64,000 bases of DNA from Tetraselmis striata (Eukaryota; Chlorophyta; Chlorodendrophyceae; Chlorodendrales; Chlorodendraceae), in contig VCJN01000434.1 in the NCBI GenBank assembly GCA_006384855.1, forward strand, positions 1 to 64,000. The letters run 5' to 3'. Within the stretch, counting starts at the first letter, position 1. Each line of letters opens with the position of its first letter. The notes beneath the pieces are model-generated. The model worked only from the letters and a program-made list of their open reading frames with translations, had not been told where the DNA came from and ran no database searches. Of the stretch, positions 11,938 to 22,708 are shown piece by piece. Both the position numbers and the translations under genes were made by a program.

Positions 11938-14900
11938 TCAGCCCGCAGCGGAGGCAGCCGCCCGCGGCACAACCCCGACCGACAGCCGCAGCCTCTCCAC
12001 CGCCTCGTGCAGATCCGCCGCGAGCGCGCCCAGCTCCTTCTGCTGCGCGCGGACAATACCCTTCGCGCTCACGCGGTGCCGTGCCGCTTGCGCGGGCGTC
12101 GAATCCTTGTCCACAACGCCGCCGCTGCCGCCTGCGCGTGTTGCGCGGATGCTGCCGCCGGGGGACTTCGATCCCCAGCTTACGAGCTTCTCCCCGATTT
12201 CCACCAGCATGCTCTCGACCTCCTTGTCAGCCGCGTCGTGACTAGCTCGCACCAGGGCGGCAGCCTCCTTTGTGAAAACTCGCCCGCAGGGCGCGCCGAC
12301 ATCACCCGTGGCGGCGGCGCGGTCCATGACCTCCTTCCACCTCTGGTAGAGGCTGCACCTCTTGCGCTCCGTGCACAAGGGTCGCTCCCGGAGTAGATCC
12401 CAGTTCGTCCGGTCGCGAAGGTGGTACCTGTCAAAGTATGCCTCCAGCTCCTTCCTCCGCCGCTCGCAACGGGCTGGCGGCATCTCGCCGCCGGAGGCTG
12501 CCCACTCGCGCTGCCGAGCCTCCGCCGTGGCCAGCTGCCCCGGCAGTGCCACGTCGCGCGCAATGACATCGGCCGGCAGCATCGGCCAGACGCCGCCTTT
12601 GTCCACCGTGAGCTCGCCGTCCCACAGCACCCCGCACCGCCCCATGTCGGCGCACGGAGCGTGGAACGCGTGTCGCAGTTGCGTGTCCCGGGCGAGCACC
12701 GCCTCCGACGGCACGTCATCACGCACCACGTGCATTGGGCTGCTGTCCCAGAGGTCGTCGGGCACACTAGGGTCGTCATCCCAGGCGTTGAGCCCAGACG
12801 CATCCAGCGAGTGCACCTCAGCTCGCAGCTCGTTGGCATCGCCGACCGCCAGCCTCACTCGCACGTTGTTGCCGTCTGCGTCGGCAGGCGGAGGGGCCAG
12901 CTCGCCTTTGGGGGTCCACATGCGGAGCGTCGTAGCCACCACCGCCGCGGGCTTCTTGCAGCGCAGGAGGTCCTCCACCGTTTTGTACAGCGGGTCGATG
13001 TGCCGGTGGGGCACAAACAGCTGCACGTTGGGGTCGCCAGAAGCCCACAGCTCCGCCTCCGCCTCTCGGCGCTGCCGCAGGAGCTCGAGCCCTGCCGCAT
13101 GCAGCTCAGCCAGCTCCTCCGGGGCCCCTTGATTTGGCAGCGCCGGCCTGTTTCTGCTGCGCCTTGCTGCCGCTGACGGGACGCATGCGGTGCCCTTCTC
13201 GGCTGGCTCCGCGGGCACAGGGTCAGGCCCGGGGTCCTCCGGGGCAGGTGCTTCCGTTGGCGCCGAGCCGGACCCCGCCACCATCTCGGCCGAGTGTGCA
13301 GCCTCCGCAGCGAGCGCGTCACCTGCATGCAGAACAGTCTTGCGGGTCTTTTGACCTTGCAGCTGTTGAGGCTGCGGGGCATCAGTTGGTAGACGGGCGT
13401 CCGTAGACAGCGCGCCGTGCGGCCTCACTCGGCGGTGCTGCCCCGGGGGTGATGCGGGCGGAGCGGTGCCTTCGGCTGGCTGGCTGCCTAGGGGTGGGCC
13501 TCTGTCGTCGCCAGCAGCAGACTCCAAATTGCTCGGGGTACTGCGGGTCTGTGGATATTGCGGGGTGCTCGCTGGTGGCCTGTGTGGCCTGTGTGGCCGC
13601 CCTTGCTGCTGCTGCAGCAGGTGGGGCGCTGCTAGAGCGCTTTCCGTGATTGGCTCGCTGCCCGGCAGCGGGAACCCGCCGCTGCCAGCCGGGAGCGCCT
13701 GGCCGGCCAGCGCGCTGCGCGGCTGTAGACGGAGTGTAGCATCAGCTAGTTGGCGCGCCTCCCTGGGGAGAGGCGGCCTCGAAGATGGCGCGCTCATCTG
13801 CTTGCACAGCCGCACACGGTGTGAGCGCAGGATGCGGAGCACCGCGCCGGTGCGGGAGCAGCCCTGTGAGGCATGCTGGGCAAGCGCCCCCGCCTGGCGG
13901 AGCAGCAGCTCGTGCGCCACGCGCAGAGCCTCCACTCCGTCGCACAGCTCGCCGCTCATGCGGCTGCCCGTGAGCAGCGCCGCTGCGTTGATGCTGGCGT
14001 GAGACATGCTGCGTGTCAGGTGGCGCATCGATGGCAGGGGGGCAGTACCTCGGCGACCAGGTGACGCGCTTGCTGCAAAGCTGGCATGGCCCGGGAGACT
14101 GTGGATGCCGGCGGTTCCCTGGCGGAGCGGCGATGCGCTGCCAAGGAGGCGCACCTCACGGCGCTGCGGGCCCACCGTGCTGTTCCGCCTTGTTGGGACC
14201 AGAGGCAGAGTGTCCGCCTCGCGCGGAGCATCCCATGCCTGATGCTCCGACACCCCGATGCGTAGCGGGCACCGGTCGAGGAGTTGCCTGAGAGCATCCG
14301 CGTGGGTGCGGAGGAGGCATGCGGCAGCGGCAGCCTGCTCTACGTTTGCACCCGTGTCGGCCCAGCTGTCCGGGTGAATTGGCTGCGCGAGGCCCGACAG
14401 GCTTTGGCCAAGCGGCAGCAGGGCGTGCAACACTGCCGCGTACTCCAGGAGCAGCATGTGGGCTTGCTGCAGGCTGGTGATCATGCACTGCCTCTCGATC
14501 GAACATGGCGGCAGGCTGAGTGCGGACTGCAGGGTTTCCATGCTGGGCAGGGACTGCCGCAAGGGACGCCCCCCTGCCCATGCTGGCTGCGACCGCTGCG
14601 CGCGTGGCGGCCACGTTGCGCCCATGCTCAGCGCGCCGCCTTGGGAAGCAGTGCTCGCAAAGGAGCCGGACGGAGCCAGCCGATGAGGCGGCATGGTGGC
14701 CGCCAATACTGTGCTGCCTTGGGGCGGAGGCGAATGCAAGGGCGCCTCTGCCACGTCTCTCGCCGGCTTCAGCTGGTCCGAAACTTCGCCAGCTCTTACA
14801 TGGCCACCTCTCACGGTCACTGGCATGATCTCTGTTCCGGCGACAGAAGACGCGCCGCATTCCTGGGATTCCCCCGCCCAATCCACGGTTTGGAGTTGAT

Positions 14901-15302
14901 GCCGCACACCGGGTTGTGACAGCGTGCCGCTTTCCAGCGTGTCTGTGGACTCATCGCCGTTCAGGTCGGTAGACGCCCATGTGGCCCCGTCGCTCGGCAT
15001 CTGGAGGATGCTGCTGAGAGATCCAAATGCGTCGTCCATGTCTGACGCTCGGTGTCTCGTACTGGAGCGAGCCGGCGTCATGAGGCGGTTGATGGTTGTT
15101 TCCAGGTGCAGGATGCGCTCGCCCAGGTCCGCCTGTTTGGGGTGGACAACAAAAGCAGAGGGCGGGCGGAGCATGTGAGGATTGGCGCTGTGCAAGTCAC
15201 GGTTGAGAAGTTGCGGGTGTAGCAGAAAGGACCAGCCATGGGTGAATGCAGGGCCAGTATTACATTGGTGCGAAGCATTCGATTGGGAAGCCGACTATAC
15301 CC

Positions 15303-15344
<42 letters not shown>

Positions 15345-15483
15345 GGGGGGTGTCGTCCGCCATTTCAATACCGATAAGAATAGTGCCAGGCAATCAGCCC
15401 TGCATCTCACCTGCCTGTGACTTGATGCACATAGCTGCTGCTCCAGTGAATGAACCGTAGCTCCCAGCTTGTGCCGGGACGAG
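11938..15483 (-). CDS. Long coiled-coil protein of unknown function, unit 1 copy
   Basis: The main exon is 15,132-11,938 (1,064 codons plus TGA). It follows an excellent acceptor (pyrimidine-rich, CCCCAAACAG). An upstream exon, about 15,483-15,411, ends at CAG|GTGAGATG and joins in phase 0. The junction reads HSLEQQL...|ADLGERILHLETTINRL, a continuous coiled-coil heptad pattern, which supports the splice. Earlier exons are missing. A minus-strand ATG exon at 16,221 (MRDNMADFRNGRPV) is a candidate. The middle of the protein is low-complexity, rich in Ala, Pro, Ser, Gln and His. The C-terminal 400 residues are well ordered (PLYKTVEDLLR, LWDGELTVDKGGVWP, ELEAYFDRYHLRDRTNW) and end in another helix-rich stretch. 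No known domain recognised. All glutamines use CAA/CAG. Confidence 0.75.
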
Positions 15484-17479
15484 CTGCTACTGTCACGGCA
15501 GCGTCAGGCCAATGCAACAACTCAGTTCCAACAAATTGGCGCTTGCATGTCCAGGCGTGCTGAGCAACGCGTGATATCAGCTGCTTAAAAAGTGTGAAAT
15601 CATTGGTCCCAGCGCATGAGACGTCACTTCCTACCCTCTGTGTCATGTCAATGCTGATATACACCGGACTGATTGAGCATCGCGCCAGGCAAGTCGTCTC
15701 CTATCCGAAGCTAGGCCAGAGGGTTGCAGATGCCGCCCTCTGTATTCTGACCATCAAGTCCCTGCAATGTTTGTGGGTTTATTGCAGGTTTCTTGCCCTT
15801 ATCTCGACCCACCGACCTACAGTATATGCACCAAACTGTTGATGCGCATTATCCACAACTCGCTAGTGAATCGTACGCCACTTCAATTAGTACTGCTGAC
15901 GCCTATTTGCCCGTCAGGGCAGCTCTGGGGGCCTTCTCGGCATTAATACAGCCGTGACAGCAAGCCACAACAACATCTTGGGGGTCACAGGATATGATTC
16001 GTGCCTTGCATGGTCTCCGAAAGCGGGCTGCGCTTCTCCCATATTAAACGCTCTCACCTGCTGGCACTGCGAACTCTGCTCCGATTCACCCTACTGTGAG
16101 CTGCGTTTGCCGGGCCAGCTGGGAAGGAGTATGGCGGTTCACCGCCGTCAACTTGGAAGGATGGGCTTGCTCCCTGCCCCACGGGGCGACCGTTTCGGAA
16201 GTCCGCCATGTTGTCCCGCATTTGTTGAAACGCCTACAGCAGTAGCCCGCCGCGTGTTCTCTACCGCTCGACGCCGGATAACGCAACTTGCGTCCTCGCG
16301 CCGCCTCGGCGTGAAAACCTCGCGACGCAGCCCGTCGCGCCCACGACTCCGTAGCTGCCCTGCTGGGCTGGCGCCAGCAGCGCGGGAGTGCACAACATAT
16401 GCGATCGTTAGCTCCACTTTCCCGTACGTCACGATCATGCCCGGCGTTCCCGTGTCTCTGTGTGGCTCTGGCTGGTGCCAGAGAGGAAGTGGGGTGCCGT
16501 AGGGTCATCAGTATAGTTTCCGTGAATGATCTCACGAGTCTGAACCCGTATAAATGGCAAGGGCGCGACAATTGCGGTTTCAGCTCGCGGCTAAGACGAC
16601 GTGGTGGCGCCCTGCCAAGGGAGGATGTTTGTAGCAGACGCTACGAGCACTTAAACGCGCTTACACGCGGGTCATATTGTGTAGCGATTTTGGGTTCCTA
16701 AACGCCCGTGAGGTTTTTAGACGATGGTAGTTAGCTATGCGAGGATTGGGCAGGGCGAAGTGATCAAGTGACGACAGCTCGGCAGACGGAACGGCGGTGG
16801 AATAACAAGAAGTCTCTCTTCAGCACTTGGATGGGCGACACACTACCGGACTAGCGGACATGAGTCAGTGTATTGTGCCTGATGCAGCGGACTGCCAGAT
16901 GGCGCTACACATGGAGGAGCTACGCCTCATGCGAACACGTGTTCTGAAAACAAGCATCGCTGCCCGGTGGCAGGTGAGGCGTCGCTGTGATATTCGTACG
17001 GTCGTACCTGTCGCGGTGTGAAGCCGAGAGCGGGGCTGCTTCAAAGCGCTCTAGCGACCATGTCAGTAAGTCCGAAGTATAGCTGCTGAGTCCTTAGCTG
17101 CCACGAGTAGGCGGCTGGGCGGCAAACGGTGCGGTTGCCAGGGAGAGGCGTGCAGGGGCAAATGTAAGAGCAATCGTGCGACATGGCTGAGTATGTGTGG
17201 TCTACAAAGGGTTCAGGCCCGCTTGTGACACCTCTGGCGGAGCGACAGGATAATACGGAATCCCCATACGCAATCGGCACGTATCTGCAGCATACCTGGT
17301 ACCAGTAAGGATTAGTCCCTACCCATATTTTTCACATGATGTAGTCTTTGAAATATGCTGAGGCTAACTACGTTGCTATACCCATGTGAATGACAAAAAG
17401 GCGCCAGTATGAATTCGGTCGCTGAAATCAGTGTTATATTACGAATCGAAGACATCGACACTACGAGTCAGTAGCTCAT
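15484..17479. other. Upstream region of the coiled-coil gene, candidate 5' exons
   Basis: Both strands carry frames of 60-180 codons (for example plus-strand 15,954-16,502) that are almost identical in unit 2 (26,639-27,187). The units hardly differ here, so conservation cannot distinguish coding from non-coding. On the minus strand an acceptor-like CTGTAG before 16,227 opens a frame with ATG at 16,221-16,219. It ends at a possible donor near 16,090 and could be the first exon of the coiled-coil gene. A (GA)n/(G)n run occurs at 15,306-15,351, in the intron before the main exon. Confidence 0.35.
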
Positions 17480-17860
17480 AAGCGGTCTGCATCCCGCACG
17501 AGGCGGGATGGATGCTGAGTGATGCGCGCCCGGTTCACAGTCGGGGCCACGCGTGCACGTGTGTGAAAGGGTTACCCCCGGACGCGCTTTTAAAGTATGC
17601 AGCTTCGGCCTTGGCTGGGCCTTGGGATAATATATGACGGACGAATATGCGCCGTCTTTTTTTCCGCCCCCGGGACAGGACTGGCACCAGTGAAACCCTT
17701 GCAGCCTCTCTACGACGGCCGTTTAGGCAGCAGCGATCCAGTTACGGAAAGCCGTCTCGTGAGGCAGCGAGCCCGTTCTACTCGAGCCGTCACCGCCAAG
17801 CTCATGACTACCCCAAGGAAATCTCTTGTGAGTAAGGCCTCCTGGTGAGCCGGGGTGGTG
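17480..17860 (+). repeat. Dispersed repeat family, copy in unit 1
   Basis: Best-preserved member of the family. It has a GC-rich hairpin start (GCATCCCGCACGAGGCGGGATG), the CACGCGTGCACGTGTG segment, GACGAATATGCGCCGTC followed by a T-run, then CGGGACAGGACTGGCACCAG. It continues through CTCTACGACGGCCG and ends in AAATCTCTTGTGAG. Related copies are at 1,875-2,165 (-), about 3,490-3,600 (+, partial), 28,163-28,540 (+), 52,230-52,322 (-) and 58,975-59,068 (-). Non-coding. Confidence 0.6.
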
Positions 17861-18277
17861 CACAGATAGAGTGGTTGCCCCGCGATGAGATAGAGGGCGC
17901 CCCGCTCCGCGGCCAGTACATGCGAAAGCGCGCACCGTGGCTCTTACGATCATTCATACATCGATGTGCTTCATGCGTAGTCATATTACATGCATGCACT
18001 AATTGCCGACATGTCGTATGTTAAACGTATTTTAAACGACATAAGTGAATACCCGATCAAGGTTTCAAAGTTGCAACAAGTATCGTGCATAGATAGTGCT
18101 CATTAAGTCATTATGCTTCTATTCTGCAATTAAACAACAAAACAATGAACAATGACGCTGTGTCTTTCAAGTGCAGAAGTGGGAATGCCCCAATCTCTGC
18201 TTACTACCTGCAGCAATCAACAATCGATTTACTTGTGCTAAAATTATTGATGATAAGGCATGAAAGGGCTGTTATTT

Positions 18278-19052
18278 TTAAATTTGTTCCTTTCCAAAAT
18301 CATTTCGCTTCATTGTAGCCTCCCGTGTCGCCAAGGAGCACACACTTGAAAGCGGCGCAAGCCAATGCTGCCACATCAAATCGAGGTAGGGGGAGACACC
18401 TACTTCAGTGCTTAAAGGGTTGGCATGAGTGGGAGTACCAGCCAACGGCCTAGGTGCCGATGTTGATGCCGCTGAGGACGGCAATGTCGATGGCGATCGT
18501 GGTGATGTTGATGATGCCGTTGTCGATGACAAGACCGGCGATGATGATGATGATGACGATCATGACGGTGATGATCGTGACATGATGAAGATGACGATGA
18601 ACAAGAGGGGGAGGAGGAGGAGGAGGAGGAGGTGACTCCTCCTCCGAGGAGGAGAATTCGGGAGAAGTTGATGAAGTGATGGTGATGAAGATCGGGTAGG
18701 TGACTAAATCGAGACCGCAAGTCTACGGCCTCAAGTGCCGCAAGAAGACACTCAACCCAGGCGGCCGCATCTATCTTGCAATGGAGGTCCTTGAGCACAT
18801 GTGCAACAATGTGTCACCAAATTGGTTTCGGAGCATCTGCATATCATTCATGTCTTCACATCATGTTTTGGGATGCATGACAAACATGGTAATAGTTTTG
18901 GAGCTTGTCTCGGAAAACAACTCAATATATATAACACTATTTTAACCTATTTTGCACCGAGTCACGCGGTGCATTGTGGGTAGGTCTTAATCAAGGTTTC
19001 GGGTCAGCAGTGGGATTGATAGCTAGCATGAAGGCCGGTTGGTTCATTTGTG
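18278..19052 (-). other. GAT/GGA repeat tract with candidate minus-strand exons
   Basis: Contains (GAT)n at 18,540-18,590 and (GGA)n at 18,606-18,635. The minus strand has two protein-like stretches, about 18,798-18,680 (IDAAAWVECLLAALEAVDL) and about 18,410-18,278 (YLDLMWQHWLAPLSSVCSLA). They may be terminal exons of the methyltransferase-like gene or a separate short gene. The unit 2 counterpart is 28,958-29,733. No splice model could be closed. Confidence 0.25.
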
Positions 19053-19522
19053 CTAAGTCGGGAAAACACTTCCGTCCAAGCAGGGACAAATCAAGATTGA
19101 AGGAAACGTTATAATGGTTACAAGTAGTTTGTGCCGTCGGGGGCTGAAACTCCGTCCAAGTTGGGACATAAGTGCGAGCGGCTCGGGAAGGCTATTTTGT
19201 GGAAAAGTATACTTCTCATCATCATCATCATCATCATCGCCGTCAGAATCTTCGATCAAGTAACCCCCTCGGCGCCTTGCCGCCTTGTGTCTTCTCTTCT
19301 CCGCCGCTACAAGCTCATCCCGCTGCTCTTCCAGGGTCATCGGAAGGGGTAGACCCGGCCACTTCTCGAAGTCATCTGGACGCAATCTCTGAGTCTCGTC
19401 CCATGGCTTCTCTTTGATCCATGACTTCATCCTGGATTTCATCCCGGCGATTTGCGTCTTGTGGTTGTCAATGAGGACGGTTTTCAAGTTCCTGTGACTG
19501 TGGGAACGAGTGATCGTCCGGA
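19053..19522 (-). pseudogene. Orphan terminal exon of the methyltransferase-like gene
   Basis: Copy of the exon at 30,203-29,734 with the same TTTAG acceptor. Only 11 bp of the upstream intron remain before sequence of kinase intron 8 begins at the duplication junction. All upstream exons are absent, so it cannot make the full protein. It reads LKTVLIDN, then KSRMKSWIKEKPWDE, then an Asp-run. Confidence 0.75.
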
Positions 19523-19872
19523 CTAAAGCAGGCAATCATTCACACATTCCTGGCATTTGATAATTTTGTGATACAGTTACATCACCCGTACAGTTATAAG
19601 CGGGTCAGTGATAACAGTGCCATGGTGATAGAAAGTGCCACTCTCGATCCTTGGCCCCATGTGTATGTATATATGTATGTATATATATTATAGTACATGT
19701 GTATATATAACGTGTATGTATAATCTAACATAACAATTGTACATTATATACATATTTATATATTTTTGTAAAGTATAATCTATATACATATGTGTGTGTG
19801 CCTGTGTGTGTGAACCTGGATGAGCACGTGCTGGAGTGAGCTTGTCGGCTGTGTCTCTGCCGTGGCTCTCAG

Positions 19873-20027
19873 AGGGCAAGCCTCATCGTTTCGCGGCCGA
19901 GCTGGGCGGAGATGAGACTAGCTGGATCGCCTCGGTGATCAATAACGCCATCGTGGAGCACGCGCAAGAGGACGAGGGCACCGGCTCCGTGTGGGACGGG
20001 GACAACTACGTCTCCTACATCGACTGA
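19873..20027 (+). pseudogene. Orphan terminal exon of the kinase gene
   Basis: Duplicate of kinase exon 9 (9,045-9,199) with its CTCTCAG acceptor intact but no upstream kinase exons in unit 2. It differs by one Met-to-Val change (GTGSVWDGD) and keeps the TGA stop. It arose because the left duplication breakpoint lies in intron 8. Confidence 0.85.
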
Positions 20028-20749
20028 GTGACACGCCGCCATCGAAGCAAGCGATGGCGCCAGCAGTTCAGGCGACAGCGGTTGCTTATAGCATGCTCAC
20101 ATGTAACTCATGTAACTCATGTAACTAATGTAGTTTTGCATAGCAGCGCTCACCAATTGTGGTATTGTCAGCTCTGCCTGGGCGGCAAGGAGACGAGATC
20201 CATTGGTGCAGCAAGTTGCGATGGAGTTCCAACACATGCACATACCGCGGGCAGGGGGGGTACGCATGTCAGTATTGTGATGGTGTATCTGCCATTCAGA
20301 GGCCAGGTGGAGGAGAGCTCGCACGATAAGACACGCATCACGCGGCCTAGGCACTTTGCGTCATATCATTGTCCGCAAGTTTGTAAGTATGTCCACAGAC
20401 AAGATAGCGGTCAAACGTACCTGGGCGCCATGATGACCTCTTCCGACGTTGCCGGACATGCGGACATTACCCGTATTGAACCACTGTAACATCGAGTACT
20501 GGGCGTATATTGGCATGCTGGTATATACTGCTGCAATGCTGCCGGCACGCAATCCTTACACGGGGCAGCGCTCACAACACCAGATTTCAGTGCAGTAAAA
20601 TGTAATCCTGACGACAAAAATGTTCAAGCTAGTTGAGATGGCGCAATGATCGTGTGATATTTCATATTTGGAATATAAATGTAGATATGCATAGATATGT
20701 ACATATATACATAAATCGATATGTATGTACATATACTTGTTTCAGAGCA

Positions 20750-21425
20750 TACCTCGGCTGCTCCACTCCCATGATCTTAGCTACATCAATAATAAGCAAT
20801 CGCCGCTTGCGGGCTCTCGAGGCGACGGGTGAAGTCGCAGTGCTGATGTCGGTACTGCGGGCGACGCGGAGCAGGTGCCTGTCGAAAAATCGGCAAGGCG
20901 CGGCGCTGCTGCTTAAGTTATGAATGGCTGTCGGAAGTGGAAGAATCCTGACGAAATTATGGTATTCTGCACCTGCCACCTTCGCAAGCTGTGCTGAAAC
21001 ATGCATTGCTGTGCCGCAATTTTACGGTAACGCATTTGACTAAAAAAAAAAGAATCATGGTGACTGCAATTCTTCCAACCACGGCTCACAGAATGTGCTG
21101 CAAGAAAGGTAGCACCAATACCGGTACCGTACTGGCAAGCAACAGCATGGGTGAACATGGCAACAATATACCGCTTACATAACTCTATATAGTAATGTGA
21201 TAGTAATACGCTGGCAAGTTAGCCTTTGTCGCTTACGCCCTACGCTCCTGGTGGGATGTCTATGGTAGACTTACCTCGTGACGGCCAGTCGTAGAGCTTC
21301 GAGATGTTATTGCCGGCCTGCCTCAGCAGCAGCCCGGGCGGACGGGTACTTCGCTGACACTTGCGCGTACTCGTACCAGCTGACATACATTTCCCTTGCT
21401 GCTAGCCGGGTGTGCGTTGGCGGTA
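20750..21425 (-). pseudogene. Unit 2 copy of the small candidate gene, decaying
   Basis: This is the counterpart of the candidate at 9,945-10,647. The second exon has CGA changed to TGA just after LEELQSP (near 21,052). The third exon, starting at 20,993, has a 1-bp deletion after STDIST (near 20,840) and a small insertion soon after, which destroy the frame kept in unit 1. If the gene is real, unit 1 holds the less damaged copy. Confidence 0.3.
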
Positions 21426-22708
21426 GCCGGATGACAGCATTATATTAGGATGATTACATGCTGCATGTGCTTTCGGGGCGACGACACTAGCAGCATACAG
21501 AAACATCGCCGTATACGGATTAGTACTACTGGTAGCAGTCTGGTTGACTCGTATACGAATCGCCAAAATATACGATATTCCAAGAAAAAAACACCCAAAA
21601 GATGACCAGGACCGACCAAAATGAACTCCCCAAACTCCACCAATCAGCCCAACTCATCCAACCAGGGGACAGTGCCCCCCCCCCCCCCTCCCTTTCCAGA
21701 GCACATGGGGGCCAAGGGAGTGAAAGACAGGATCCCCCTGTCAGCCAGAGTGCCGTGGAACGTAGCGGAGATGCGCAGCAGCAGAACCCGAGCGCATTGA
21801 AGCCACATGCTGACGGACGAAGCCAGCAGGAGACTCTATCAGCCGCGTCGTTCTGCAGACCAACGGCCGTGACGGCCTTCATTCGCCGAACAGCGTCGTT
21901 CGCCGAGCTGCCTAGCAATGAACCGTGGTTGAGCTATCGCTCTAGCATGACGAACGGCTGAGCCCTGCCTATATTCGGCTGTAAGTTCGGCTGCCGAGTT
22001 TATCATCTATGTGCACGCTGGGCAGCATGTGTTGCTGGATTGATCAAAGCTGAAATGGGAAGCATCGGGCATATCACCCAGTGTCACGGGCGTGATGATG
22101 TCCGGAGAATCTAAGGCATGTTGCAATGATTCTGTGCAACGGCTTGATTGTAATTCCGGCGGTTGCCTTCATATTATATAGTTTCAGGTAAATGCACATT
22201 CTGCTATGTTCTGCGTCTTCTGCGGGTGTTCGGGGCTACTGCAATACTATGGCGCCTCGATAGGGGTAAATGGTTCCTGCAATGGGCAGCTGTGTGATGA
22301 CATCGAAGGTGCATGCCCTGCAGCTGCCCCTTATACTGAAAATGTACTAGTAAGGGCGGGTACCCGAATCACTTTTGTACACTACTAATTGTGTCATCGT
22401 GAGGAATCTCATCTAGGGTAATTTTGCAAGAGATGCTTCAGGGCTGCTTGCAGTGATATCTTCAATAGCGCGTGTTGCGGCCAGGGGCTATCAGCTGGCC
22501 TCCGGGGCGGGCCATGTCATCCCGGAAAGCTGTTGCAACACACCCACAAACACGAAAATAAGAGCCATGTAGACACAGAGATAAGTGTGTGTGTGTGGGG
22601 GGGGGGGGGGGGGGGGGGATGCATTATTACACGTAGTGGCAGCATAGACTGCGGCCTCTGCGTATCTACGAGTCGCGGCACCTGGCACCTGCCTGTGCCG
22701 CGCGCCTC

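Larger units (their letters stand above)
8664..19530. repeat. Tandem duplication, unit 1 (about 10.87 kb)
   Basis: Unit 1 begins in kinase intron 8 at GGCAATC and runs collinearly with unit 2 to a shared end in CGGACTAAAGCAGGC. GGC is common to the start (8664-8666), the inter-unit junction (19,531-19,533) and the end (30,212-30,214), that is, 3 bp of microhomology. The unit contains the terminal kinase exon, a small candidate gene, a long coiled-coil gene (all but the first on the minus strand) and the terminal exon of the methyltransferase-like gene. Copies differ by scattered substitutions and small indels and by homopolymer lengths. Confidence 0.9.

Noticed and set aside
15954..16502. 182-codon plus-strand ORF conserved in both tandem units
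   Set aside because: The two units are nearly identical across this whole stretch, including all other frames, so frame conservation has no weight. The composition looks like an Arg/Ser/Pro-rich antisense shadow.
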